Assembly: GCA_001788925.1 (NCBI GenBank)
Contig: MFXS01000011.1
Coordinates: 8,916 to 41,866 of the forward strand
DNA length: 32,951 bases
Direction of reading: 5' to 3'
DNA from: Candidatus Peribacteria bacterium RIFCSPHIGHO2_01_FULL_55_13
GTDB lineage: Bacteria; Patescibacteriota; Gracilibacteria; Peribacterales; Peribacteraceae
In this document: one piece after another, positions 23,890-31,573 of the stretch
Numbering within the stretch: position 1 is the first letter of the stretch
Layout: each line of letters opens with the position of its first letter
Notes under the pieces: generated by a model
Databases searched by the model: none
The model's input: the letters and a program-made list of their open reading frames with translations, nothing else
What the model was told of the DNA's origin: nothing
Made by a program: the position numbers and the translations under genes

Positions 23890-24000
23890 AAGGTTGCGGG
23901 GTTTGCGAAGGTTGCGCAGGTTGCGGAGTTCCCACAATCCACAATATTAGAGCGTCTGTACTCCGCAACCCCCGCAAACTACGCAACCTTCGCAAACTTC
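23890..24000. repeat. GGTTGCGAA-word hairpin between ftsE and purM
   Basis: Left arm AGGTTGCGGGGTTTGCGAAGG plus GTTGCGCAGGTTGCGGAGT; right arm ACTCCGCAACCCCCGCAAAC plus TACGCAACCTTCGCAAAC. Loop about 35 nt. Same word family as 4181-4284 and folP. Confidence 0.9.
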
Positions 24001-24028
24001 ATGGATTTCCGTTAATGGATCTCCTCTA

Positions 24029-24034
24029 TATACT
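24029..24034 (+). promoter_or_regulatory. -10 element of leaderless purM
   Basis: TATACT with exactly 6 bases to the ATG at 24041. No convincing -35, because the repeat hairpin lies just upstream. Confidence 0.6.
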
Positions 24035-24040
24035 TCCATT

Positions 24041-25144
24041 ATGACGACATACAAAGACTCCGGCGTCGACGTTGCCGCAGGCGACAAGGCATCAAAGGCG
24101 GCATACAACGCCGCTGCGTCGACGTTTGCCTCACGCAAAGGAATGATTGGCGCACCAGTGTTTGAAGAAGGGGGATACGCAGGCTTTCTCGACATGGGCG
24201 ACTACTACCTGGTGATGACCGATGACGGGACGGGAACGAAAATCGACGTCGCTCTTGCTGCTGGGAATTGTAAAACCCTCGGATCGGATCTCCTCGCAAT
24301 GGTGACGGATGATGCGGTATGCACGGGTGCGGAAGTGATCGCCGTGAGCAATACGATTGATATCGCCAAAGTGGATCCGAAAATTATTGGAGATCTGATG
24401 CGGGGACTGAGTGACGCCTGCACTGCTCAGAAAATCGTGATCCCCGCAGGAGAAATCGCCGAAGTCCCGGGCGCAGTACATTCTGCTACCTGGAGCGCAA
24501 CTGCCATCGGCATCGTCGCCAAAGACCGGGTGATCGATACCGGTAAGATTGCTGTTGGAGATGCAGTGATCACGCTCAAAGAAAATGGCGCACGCAGCAA
24601 TGGGTTTTCATTGATCCGGAAAATTCTGAGCGAGGAGTGTGGAAAAGAGTGGTGGGGAGAAAGGGGCCAAGGGCCAACCCTTCGACAAAGCTCAGGACAG
24701 GGGGCCAAGGGCGCAACATGGGGAGAGTTGGTGCTTACACCTAGTGTTGTCTATCACGCTGCAATTCTCGAATTGATCGGCCGTCACGGAAAAAAGCCCG
24801 TGATCAACGTGAAGGGCATCGCACACATCACCGGCGGCGGCATCGGCAGCAAGTTCCGCAGAGTGCTCAAAAAAACGGGCCTCGGCGCAACACTCACGGA
24901 TCTTTTTGATCCTCCGGAATGGCTCACCGAAATCGCCGCGATGGGAAATGTTGCAACGGAGGAATGCTACAAAACGTGGTGCATGGGTAACGGGATGCTG
25001 ATCGTTGTGGATCCCAAAGATGCGCAGGAAGCGATTACGAATCTCAAGAAATCCGGGATCGAGGCGAAGATATGTGGAGAGATAACCAAAGATTCAGCGA
25101 TCATGGTGAAAGCGTTCGACGGAAGTATCCTGAAATTTCAATAA
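24041..25144 (+). CDS. purM: Phosphoribosylformylglycinamidine cyclo-ligase (AIR synthetase)
   Basis: Closes FGAM to AIR with ATP in purine synthesis, making the substrate of PurE. 367 aa against about 345 usual. Motifs: YKDSGVDVAAGD (4-15), DDGTGTKID (61-69), ENGARSNGFSLIR (181-193), KGIAHITGGG and EECYKTWCMGNGM. The extra length includes residues 207-224 (GERGQGPTLRQSSGQGAK) in the linker after GFSLIRKILSE. This is encoded by a copy of the palindromic repeat (24678-24698) flanked by GGGGCCAAGGG direct repeats. TATACT is 6 bases before the ATG. A hairpin at 25157-25179 follows. Confidence 0.95.
   Translation: MTTYKDSGVDVAAGDKASKAAYNAAASTFASRKGMIGAPVFEEGGYAGFLDMGDYYLVMTDDGTGTKIDVALAAGNCKTLGSDLLAMVTDDAVCTGAEVIAVSNTIDIAKVDPKIIGDLMRGLSDACTAQKIVIPAGEIAEVPGAVHSATWSATAIGIVAKDRVIDTGKIAVGDAVITLKENGARSNGFSLIRKILSEECGKEWWGERGQGPTLRQSSGQGAKGATWGELVLTPSVVYHAAILELIGRHGKKPVINVKGIAHITGGGIGSKFRRVLKKTGLGATLTDLFDPPEWLTEIAAMGNVATEECYKTWCMGNGMLIVVDPKDAQEAITNLKKSGIEAKICGEITKDSAIMVKAFDGSILKFQ
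24663..24712. repeat. Palindromic repeat with flanking direct repeats, in frame in purM
   Basis: CCCTTCGACAAAGCTCAGGAC (24678-24698) is flanked by GGGGCCAAGGG at 24663-24673 and again at 24701-24712 with an extra G. The flanking repeats could be target-site-like or part of the element. Confidence 0.85.
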
Positions 25145-25156
25145 TCGCCTGCGGTA

Positions 25157-25179
25157 GAGACGCACTTGCAGTGCGTCTC
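25157..25179 (+). terminator. Hairpin after purM
   Basis: GAGACGCAC and GTGCGTCTC form a perfect 9-bp stem with loop TTGCA, 12 bp after the purM stop. There is no T-tract (CGTAAAA follows), so termination is uncertain; it may stabilise the mRNA 3' end. Confidence 0.5.
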
Positions 25180-25230
25180 CGTAAAATGATCCCATTGCAC
25201 CACGATTCCAAAGGTGTATCTTCTTTCTAC

Positions 25231-25899
25231 ATGGTCGAACGCTCTCCTGTTCTCGATCACGCAAATACTAAAAACCATGCCCGTGCTGTCCCAACACTTC
25301 TTCAGGGAAGCATGTATTCCCTCGCGCTTCTTCTCTCGGCAGCCGGATGCCAAGAACCGGTGAGATCTGTCGCGCCTGTTCCGGCGACGGTCAGGCCGGA
25401 TACACCACAAGCACCGCGGCTCGCGGACATGAAACGCGGAACTGACCTGTTTGATCAAACGTTCATTCTGGACGACAGCGGAACGGAAGCGGGCTTCTAC
25501 CGCTGCATGGACGGAATCAGGATCGAAGTGAACGGCACATCATTCCTAATCGCCAGCGTGTACGTGAACAAGATGGAGATTTCGGGAAAGCTCATCGCTC
25601 CGATAGCGATGCTTGCGACCGCACAACGGGGAGAAGATGACGATGTGGATGTTGTATTCAGTGTGCCGGAAAGCGCAGATGCTTCGAAAGAAAAAAACGA
25701 TGGGAAGAAACTGAATGAACGCAAACAGACAATCCCGTTTGCAAAACTTTTAGAGCTGGCTCAAGGCCTTGTGGACGGCCAAGCGTCTGCTGGGAATCCT
25801 GATTTTACGTACAAGCTTCCGGGATACAACATCCTTCTGGGCATCAAAACAGAAATGCCTCAGGCAGATCCCAGCATGATTGCGAAGAACACATATTGA
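25231..25899 (+). CDS. Putative lipoprotein, 222 aa
   Basis: Residues 28-40 form a short hydrophobic stretch ending in a lipobox (LLSAAGC, Cys at 40), so the mature protein would be lipid-anchored. The n-region is unusually long (27 residues); an ATG at 25312 would shorten it but lacks basic residues. The mature part is acidic, with FILDDSGTEAGFYRCMDGIRIEV and EDDDVDVVFSVPES, and no domain I recognise. The start at 25231 is favoured because TATCTT (25217-25222) lies 8 bases upstream. Confidence 0.6.
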   Translation: MVERSPVLDHANTKNHARAVPTLLQGSMYSLALLLSAAGCQEPVRSVAPVPATVRPDTPQAPRLADMKRGTDLFDQTFILDDSGTEAGFYRCMDGIRIEVNGTSFLIASVYVNKMEISGKLIAPIAMLATAQRGEDDDVDVVFSVPESADASKEKNDGKKLNERKQTIPFAKLLELAQGLVDGQASAGNPDFTYKLPGYNILLGIKTEMPQADPSMIAKNTY

Positions 25900-26073
25900 C
25901 AGGAGGAAAAACGGCGGTAGCATCCGCTTCGTCGTGCACCAGAGGACAAACCTCCTCGGCCTCGCTCTTCTCCTCCTTACGGCGGAAGGCAGGCTGCGTG
26001 CGTAAAAAACTGAAATAGCACCACGAGCCTCCCTTCCCAGCCGAGGCACGTTTTTCGTGCCGGAGATTTTTTT
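25896..26073 (+). other. Gap of about 200 bp with possible promoter and terminator; candidate small RNA
   Basis: TTGACA (25896-25901), 16 bp, TAGCAT (25918-25923) could start a transcript near 25930. It would end at the hairpin GGCACG-TTTTT-CGTGCC (26045-26061), followed by GGAGA and seven T. Inside are GC-rich complementary blocks (GAGG/CCTC, GCGG/CCGC). No credible reading frame and no known RNA core recognised. Confidence 0.35.
26045..26073 (+). terminator. Hairpin with T-tract
   Basis: A 6-bp stem GGCACG/CGTGCC with loop TTTTT, a 5-base gap, then TTTTTTT. The spacing to the T-tract is longer than ideal. Confidence 0.6.
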
Positions 26074-26098
26074 CTATTTCCTATTTCACCTTTACATC

Positions 26099-26356
26099 AT
26101 GAACACTTTTTCTTCCTCCCATGTCATTGAAGATGACGTTGGTCGCTATGGTCCTGATGAACGCTCAAGAATGCGCGCGTTTGGAATCCGAGTTGAACTG
26201 CCGGTGCGAAACCCCGTAGAGAATGCTCTACAGCACATCCGCCAACTGAGCACGAGCATCACCGAAATGGACGCCATGCAACAACCGCAGATTGTCGATC
26301 GAATGGTCCAGCAACGGTCCGCGTTGGTGTCGGTGCTTCCGGAAATCGGTTACTGA
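26099..26356 (+). CDS. Hypothetical protein, 85 aa
   Basis: Soluble, mixed-charge protein with a helical middle (NPVENALQHIRQLSTSITEMDAMQQPQIVDRM). No family recognised. The start at 26099 is chosen because the in-frame extension from 26057 lies in the terminator T-tract and would encode an unlikely FFYFLFHLYI lead. No SD; a pyrimidine-rich run precedes the ATG. Confidence 0.5.
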   Translation: MNTFSSSHVIEDDVGRYGPDERSRMRAFGIRVELPVRNPVENALQHIRQLSTSITEMDAMQQPQIVDRMVQQRSALVSVLPEIGY

Positions 26357-26375
26357 TCCGTGTATCATGAGACGC

Positions 26376-26489
26376 ATGCATCAGCGTAATACCCGCGCGG
26401 CCCTCCTCCTGGCCCTCTCCCTCCTTGCGATCCTCACGATCCTGAAGGAAAACGATATCCGGATCTGGGCGTGGCTCGGGGGCGCATAG
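26376..26489 (+). CDS. Small membrane peptide, 37 aa
   Basis: MHQRNTRAALLLALSLLAILTILKENDIRIWAWLGGA is a basic head, one membrane helix (ALLLALSLLAILTIL) and a short aromatic tail. The ATG at 26376 is preferred over 26367 because TATCAT (26363-26368) ends 7 bases before it, the spacing found upstream of many genes here. Short, so it could be spurious. Confidence 0.45.
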   Translation: MHQRNTRAALLLALSLLAILTILKENDIRIWAWLGGA

Positions 26490-26622
26490 TCATCTCTACG
26501 CTTGAGAAAACCCTAAACGGTATTTGAGTGGGTTTATAGGCGGCGTTCGCGAAACAGAACTTTCCTAAACCGGCCTCTTACACCCTTGTGTGCTTGGAGC
26601 AATTCCGGTAAGTAACGCGGTT

Positions 26623-27003
26623 ATGACAAGCAATAACACCACGATGAAGTCATCGAAAGAGCAAAAAAGCAACGAATCGGACCTGGAGACGATAGCGCTT
26701 CTGGAGAAAACCGAAGAGCAGCGCCTCCACAAAGCCGTGTCGGATATGGAGAAAGAGGAGCGGGCGTTCTCCGCATCCGCAGAAGCGCAGCGGACGAGCG
26801 AGGACGAGCGTCTTCGCGAGGAAGCGAACGGAGCGCTGCGCGCATTTCGGGACAAAGAGCTTCCGGAGAAATTCCTGGAACAGGAGCGGTATCTTGAAAA
26901 GGACTGCCTGGACATGGAAAACACCGTGCGCAAAAAACTCCCCGCTGCCGCAAACGCGCTGAACAAAAAAGTTCTTTCTCCCGATTTCCTCATGCTGCTC
27001 TGA
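26623..27003 (+). CDS. V-type ATPase peripheral-stalk subunit, NtpF/AhaH-like
   Basis: 126 aa, nearly all charged heptad-like helix (MEKEERAFSASAEAQRTSEDERLREEANGAL...) expected to form a coiled coil. Sequence alone is not diagnostic, but it sits first in the operon, right before subunit I, as NtpF does in Enterococcus (order F-I-K-E-C-G-A). There it pairs with subunit E in the peripheral stalk. The ATG at 26623 is favoured over 26590. The stop is 1 base before the ATG of the next gene. The 133 bp upstream holds an AAACCC/GGGTTT hairpin near 26513-26540; I could not place a clear promoter. Confidence 0.7.
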   Translation: MTSNNTTMKSSKEQKSNESDLETIALLEKTEEQRLHKAVSDMEKEERAFSASAEAQRTSEDERLREEANGALRAFRDKELPEKFLEQERYLEKDCLDMENTVRKKLPAAANALNKKVLSPDFLMLL

Positions 27004-27004
27004 C

Positions 27005-28942
27005 ATGGCAATCGTCCCAATGCAAAAGGTCGCCGTCCTCGCCTACCGCCCCCTGCGGGAGGAAGTTCTAGACGTACTCCAAGACGCGGGAGTGCTGCAC
27101 ATCAGCGAAGCCGAGCCGGAAATGCGCGTAGACCACAGCGAAGTGAATTACCGCATCGCGGAACTGCACTTCGCCATTAATATACTGAAGTCCATCGCGC
27201 CGAAGAAGGTACTTGCCGCCGCACTCGCCCCCCATTCCATCGAAGCAATCTTGGCGAGCCTCCCCCGTACCGATGTCCGCGGGATAGTCGACGAATTGCA
27301 TGCCCTAGAAAAGAGCGATACGGACGCTTCGGCCGTGCTAAAAGAGGCCCAAACGCTCGTGCAAACACTCGTGCCCTGGCGCAAGCTTCCGTACCGGTTG
27401 GATCTGCAACGTACGACAACGTATACCACTCTCCTGCTTGGCGTTGTTCCCCGCGCCGCATTCTTCGCGATGAAAGCGGCGTTGCAGGAGCATCTGCCGC
27501 GCTCGACTGTTTCAAACATCAACATGGAGGATGCCCGTGTCATGACTGCCGCAGTCGTATGGAACGACGACATTGCCCATTTTGAGGAAGTCGCAACCAC
27601 GAACGGCTGGATAGGGATCGATCTGCCGCACATGCACGGAGCCCCCGAAGAACTCCTGCAAAAAGCGCGCACGTCTTCGGAGGAGGCATTCCGCAAGCGC
27701 CTGTCGAATGCCGACCAACGCATGCGCCTCGTCGAGCATCTCCCGGATCTCCTGCGTATTTCCATCTACGTGCAGTGGCTGGACCACAAACAACACGCAC
27801 GCGAAATGCTGAAAGAGTCCCATTCGCTCATGACCCTGCTCGGCTGGATGCCGTGTAATGATGTAGCGAACCTCGAACAGAAACTGCAAAAATTGTCTCC
27901 CGCCATCGCCGTCGTCCATGCAACGCCCTCTCCCGAGGAAGAGGCTCCCGTGCTCCTGAAAAACCTGAAGCTCATCACCCCGTTCGAAAGCGTGACGAAG
28001 CTCTACGGACTGCCTCGTGCGCATGAGATGGATCCCACCCCGATGCTCGCGCCGTTTTTCATCCTCTACTACGCTCTGTGCCTGACCGATAGCGGATACG
28101 GGGCCGTGCTCGCCCTCGTGATGACGGGAGCGATCTGGAAAACCAAAAAAACCATTGAGCAGGCTCCCCTGTTATGGCTGCTGCTCTTCAGCGGGATCGT
28201 ATCGTTTTTTGTCGGTATTCCTTTTGGGGGATGGTTCGGCTTAAGCCCCGATCAAGTGCCAGCATTCCTGTCACGTGAAGGGGTAGAGGGCAGACTCTTT
28301 CTTGGTCAGGTTTGGAATCTCAGCCAACAGAGCGGTATCAATTTTCTACAGTACCTTGCTCTCGGTCTCGGCATCACCCATATCTTCTTCGGCATGTTTC
28401 TTGCCGGGTACCATAAGTGGGTCCACGGACAAAGGGCTGCGGCACTTTGGCAAGATTTCAGCGCCCACCTCGCGCTCGCGATCCTCCTGCTTATGTTCTT
28501 CGTTCCCCAGGAGTGGAAAGAGACTGTTCAAACTATATTTTACGGAGCCATTGCCCTGCTCATCTGGGGAAAGGGCTACGGTACCAAGTGGTACTTGCGT
28601 CCTCTTATGGGCTTTCTGAGCTTTGCCAACATGATGATCGGCCTTCTCAGCAATAGTTTGAGCTACCTGCGTATTCTCGCCCTCGGTCTCGTGACGGGTG
28701 CCATCGCCATGGCCGTGGATCAGGTCGCGGTAGAGATGGGCAAGCTCTTCCCGTGGTTGTTCATTCGTATCCCCGTCGTGATCCTCATCGCCGTCGTAGG
28801 GCATACCGTCAGCATCGCCCTCAACGCGCTGGGCAGCTTCATTCACTCCGGTCGCCTCCAGTTCATTGAATTCTTCGGTCAGTTCTTCGAGGGGGGAGGG
28901 AAACCGTTTTTACCCTTGTCCCGCTCCACCGCCGCGAACTGA
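27005..28942 (+). CDS. ntpI: V-type ATPase subunit I (a subunit)
   Basis: The stator subunit forming the ion half-channels against the K ring. 645 aa: a cytosolic N-terminal half (about 1-350), then seven or eight membrane helices starting at PFFILYYALCLTDSGYGA. The essential channel arginine lies in the conserved LSYLRILALGL block (R556). VVGHTVSIALNALGSFIHSGRLQFIEFF near the end is the family signature. It starts 2 bases after the previous stop (TGACATGG), so translation is coupled. Confidence 0.96.
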   Translation: MAIVPMQKVAVLAYRPLREEVLDVLQDAGVLHISEAEPEMRVDHSEVNYRIAELHFAINILKSIAPKKVLAAALAPHSIEAILASLPRTDVRGIVDELHALEKSDTDASAVLKEAQTLVQTLVPWRKLPYRLDLQRTTTYTTLLLGVVPRAAFFAMKAALQEHLPRSTVSNINMEDARVMTAAVVWNDDIAHFEEVATTNGWIGIDLPHMHGAPEELLQKARTSSEEAFRKRLSNADQRMRLVEHLPDLLRISIYVQWLDHKQHAREMLKESHSLMTLLGWMPCNDVANLEQKLQKLSPAIAVVHATPSPEEEAPVLLKNLKLITPFESVTKLYGLPRAHEMDPTPMLAPFFILYYALCLTDSGYGAVLALVMTGAIWKTKKTIEQAPLLWLLLFSGIVSFFVGIPFGGWFGLSPDQVPAFLSREGVEGRLFLGQVWNLSQQSGINFLQYLALGLGITHIFFGMFLAGYHKWVHGQRAAALWQDFSAHLALAILLLMFFVPQEWKETVQTIFYGAIALLIWGKGYGTKWYLRPLMGFLSFANMMIGLLSNSLSYLRILALGLVTGAIAMAVDQVAVEMGKLFPWLFIRIPVVILIAVVGHTVSIALNALGSFIHSGRLQFIEFFGQFFEGGGKPFLPLSRSTAAN

Positions 28943-28982
28943 TTCCTTTCGTCCTTATTTCTTTATTTTTTTCCTCATTTCT

Positions 28983-29600
28983 ATGCTGAACCGGCTCTCT
29001 GCCCCATCGAACCTCAAGGTCGTATTCGGGGTCATCATCGCCATGTTGGCGTTTCCATTCTTTGCCGTAGCGCAGGAAGCAGTCGTCAATCTTGCCGGTG
29101 ACAACGCCCAAGCGACACAGTGGGCCCTCTTGCTCGGTTTTATCGGTGCGGGTACGGCAACCGCACTTTCCTGTCTCGGCTCCATCCTCGGCGTCAGCCT
29201 TGTAGGACAAGCCGGCGCGGGTCTGCTCACTGAAAAGCCGGAGCTCGCCGGCAAGGTCATCACGCTTGCCGTGCTCCCGGGATCGCAGGGTCTCTACGGT
29301 ATGGTTATTTCGCTGCTCTTCATTTTCTCGTATGCGCCGCTCATCTCCGAACAGGCGAACGTTACGACATTGCAGGGCTTCATGCTCTTCGCCGCGTTCC
29401 TTCCGGTGACGTTCACCTGCCTCTTCTCGGCTCCCTACCAGGGAAAAGTATGTTCCGCCGGTCTCCACATGCTCGCGAAGGACGGTCGCCTCGCGGGTCG
29501 CGTCATTACGCTCGCTGCCCTTGTCGAAACATACGCGCTGCTCGGATTCCTCATCTCATTTTTCCTGTTGAACACCTTTAAAGCTGCGGTCCTCAGTTAA
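28983..29600 (+). CDS. ntpK: V-type ATPase K subunit (proteolipid), Na+-type motif
   Basis: Rotor-ring subunit. 205 aa: a signal-like N-terminal helix (12-30), then two helical hairpins as in Enterococcus NtpK. The first hairpin has VLPGSQGLYG (98-106) with no carboxylate; the second has PYQGKVCSAG (151-160) and LVETYALLGF (180-189). The residues that bind Na+ in E. hirae NtpK (T64, Q65, Q110, E139) correspond to S101, Q102, Q153 and E182, so all oxygen ligands are kept with Thr replaced by Ser. This suggests Na+ rather than H+ transport. The start at 28983 has a pyrimidine tract and no SD. Confidence 0.94.
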   Translation: MLNRLSAPSNLKVVFGVIIAMLAFPFFAVAQEAVVNLAGDNAQATQWALLLGFIGAGTATALSCLGSILGVSLVGQAGAGLLTEKPELAGKVITLAVLPGSQGLYGMVISLLFIFSYAPLISEQANVTTLQGFMLFAAFLPVTFTCLFSAPYQGKVCSAGLHMLAKDGRLAGRVITLAALVETYALLGFLISFFLLNTFKAAVLS

Positions 29601-29620
29601 TTTTTTCATCCCGTCCTTTC

Positions 29621-30178
29621 ATGGCCATCCAAGACATCATTACGGCGATTACCGCGCACACCGATCAGGAAATCGCAAAGGCGAAGCAGGCCCATGCGCA
29701 ACGCCTTGCGCAGATGCGGGCGACCGCTCAGCAGAATCTCGCGACCCGCAGGGAACAGATTACGGAACAGGTCGCCGAAAAGAAGCGACAGTTTACGATC
29801 AAAGCCGAGTGCCTTGTGTCCGCGCAAAGGCGCAATGCCGTCACGACCGTGCGCCAGCGACTCCTCGATGAAACCTATGACGCGGCTCTGAAGCACTTTG
29901 CCGGCCTTTCCGACGATGCCGCAGAACCGCTCCTGCAGGCATGCCTGAATTCGATTACCATAAAAGGAACACTGCATCCCGCAGCACAGCACGCGAAACT
30001 ACTGAGTCGCATTGCTTCCCCGGAACAATTCACTGTCGGCGCGGTCATCGATGCACGCGGGGGGTTTCGCTTCATCTCCCCCACGATGGAAAAAGACTGC
30101 ACGTTTGAAACTCTGGTTGCATCCGTGCTGCGCCCCGCAACCGAACTCGAGATGACCCGCATGCTCTTCAGCGTCTGA
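29621..30178 (+). CDS. ntpE: V-type ATPase subunit E
   Basis: Peripheral-stalk subunit. 185 aa: an N-terminal long charged helix (about 1-75; HTDQEIAKAKQAHAQRLAQM...) and a C-terminal globular part with GAVIDARGGFRFISPT, the usual glycine turn of subunit E. Position between K and C fits. The ATG follows CCCGTCCTTTC, no SD. Confidence 0.88.
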   Translation: MAIQDIITAITAHTDQEIAKAKQAHAQRLAQMRATAQQNLATRREQITEQVAEKKRQFTIKAECLVSAQRRNAVTTVRQRLLDETYDAALKHFAGLSDDAAEPLLQACLNSITIKGTLHPAAQHAKLLSRIASPEQFTVGAVIDARGGFRFISPTMEKDCTFETLVASVLRPATELEMTRMLFSV

Positions 30179-30183
30179 TTCTG

Positions 30184-31194
30184 ATGTTCCAAACGTCCTC
30201 CCTCATCGGCCAGAAATACGCTTTCGCTCACGGGCGCATAGCGACATTACGGCAGATGCTGATGACTTCTTCGGACGTGTTCCGGCTGGTGGGCTCCCAT
30301 GGCATGCAGGATCTGGAACAGATCCTCACGGAATTGCGGATCACTGACGAAATCGACCAGTCGCTCCGCAACGCTGATGCCATCCTCGACGCGCTCAATA
30401 CATGGCTGCGGACCGAAGTGGAGCAGATGGTTCTTCCCGAGCAGGCTAAAGTCTTTCGCATTCTCTGGCTGGAGAATGACGTCCCTCTCGTCGCGTATCT
30501 CCTGAAGAAGCGCCATGGGTTCACGTCCCCCATCAGCCGCGAACCGGCCAGCGCACTTTCCTCCTTCGATCCGGAAGCGCTCCGCGCCATGATCGGAAAC
30601 GGCGAGCCGGGAAAACTCCCCGGCGATCTGGTGCAATGGGTGAAGGAGATGGTGAGCAAGGAAGGAGCTCTTCCTGAACAACTTGACACCGAAACCGCCC
30701 GCTTCTTCGCCACGATGCGGCTGAAGATCGCGAAGGAATCGGGAAGTACAGACATCGCACGCTACGTCCGCAATACCATCGACAGCCAAAACGTCCGCAC
30801 GGCTCTGCGGCTTCTGGGGAAGGAAGAAAAGGACCCCGCGATGCACTTCCTCCACGGCGGCGCGATTCCGGTCGCACATCTCACGGGCTCCTTAGAAACG
30901 GTTCGTGCCGCGATCGAGCATTCCCCTCTTCACTTTCACATGCTCAAAACCCTCGACCGCTTAGAAGATGGAAATGCGGTGGAACAAGGACTGCGTGGGC
31001 TTCTCGCCAAAGATCTGGAAACGATGTGGCAGAGCATCCTGGGCGTGGAAGCACCCTTCGCCTTTGCTGCGACCGCAGTACAGCAGTTCCGCACCCTCCG
31101 CGCCGTCATCATCGGCAAGCGCAACGGACTTTCGCCCCAAGAGATCGCACGCATTCTTCCGCCGTTTATCGGCAGTTCCCGTTTCACCGCCTGA
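30184..31194 (+). CDS. ntpC: V-type ATPase subunit C (d subunit)
   Basis: 336 aa, all-helical protein that couples the central stalk to the K ring (V-ATPase d/AC39 family). Family-like features: FAHGRIATLRQMLMTSSDV near the N-terminus, repeated helical thirds, FRILWLENDVPLVAYLLKKRH in the middle and AVQQFRTLRAVIIGKRNGLSPQEIARILP near the end, the conserved 'R.iii..k..gl....i' C-terminal motif. The stop overlaps the next ATG (TGATG at 31192-31196). Confidence 0.9.
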   Translation: MFQTSSLIGQKYAFAHGRIATLRQMLMTSSDVFRLVGSHGMQDLEQILTELRITDEIDQSLRNADAILDALNTWLRTEVEQMVLPEQAKVFRILWLENDVPLVAYLLKKRHGFTSPISREPASALSSFDPEALRAMIGNGEPGKLPGDLVQWVKEMVSKEGALPEQLDTETARFFATMRLKIAKESGSTDIARYVRNTIDSQNVRTALRLLGKEEKDPAMHFLHGGAIPVAHLTGSLETVRAAIEHSPLHFHMLKTLDRLEDGNAVEQGLRGLLAKDLETMWQSILGVEAPFAFAATAVQQFRTLRAVIIGKRNGLSPQEIARILPPFIGSSRFTA

Positions 31195-31547
31195 TGTCGC
31201 AGTACCGCATCGCCATGGTCGGCTCCCAGGAAACCATCGCGGGGTTCTCCCTGCTGGGCGTGGATACTGTTCCCGCGGCTTCTCCGAAGGATGCGGTGGT
31301 AGAGCTCTTTGCCCTCCGTAAGAAAACCACGACGGACGGTCATGGAATCGCACGACCCCTCTACGCCATCATTTTCATCACGGAGGATTTTGCCGTCGGC
31401 ATCACACAGGAAGACGAAAAAAAGCTCGCACAGGGTGCGCTTCCGGCTATCATCACGATCCCTTCGCACCGCGGCTCGAGCGGTTACGGTCTCGAACGCC
31501 TCAAGCGCATCGTCGAACGCGCAGTCGGTTCCAATATCCTCGCGTAA
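31194..31547 (+). CDS. ntpG: V-type ATPase subunit F (NtpG)
   Basis: 117 aa central-stalk subunit. Begins [21 protein letters not shown], the typical 'vigd...v.GF.laGi' start, with [11 protein letters not shown] in the middle and the end [31 protein letters not shown] (I.iP...g.......i...v..avG). Translationally coupled to ntpC by a one-base overlap. Confidence 0.92.
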   Translation: MSQYRIAMVGSQETIAGFSLLGVDTVPAASPKDAVVELFALRKKTTTDGHGIARPLYAIIFITEDFAVGITQEDEKKLAQGALPAIITIPSHRGSSGYGLERLKRIVERAVGSNILA

Positions 31548-31573
31548 ATTCATCCATCTTCCCTATCCCCAAT

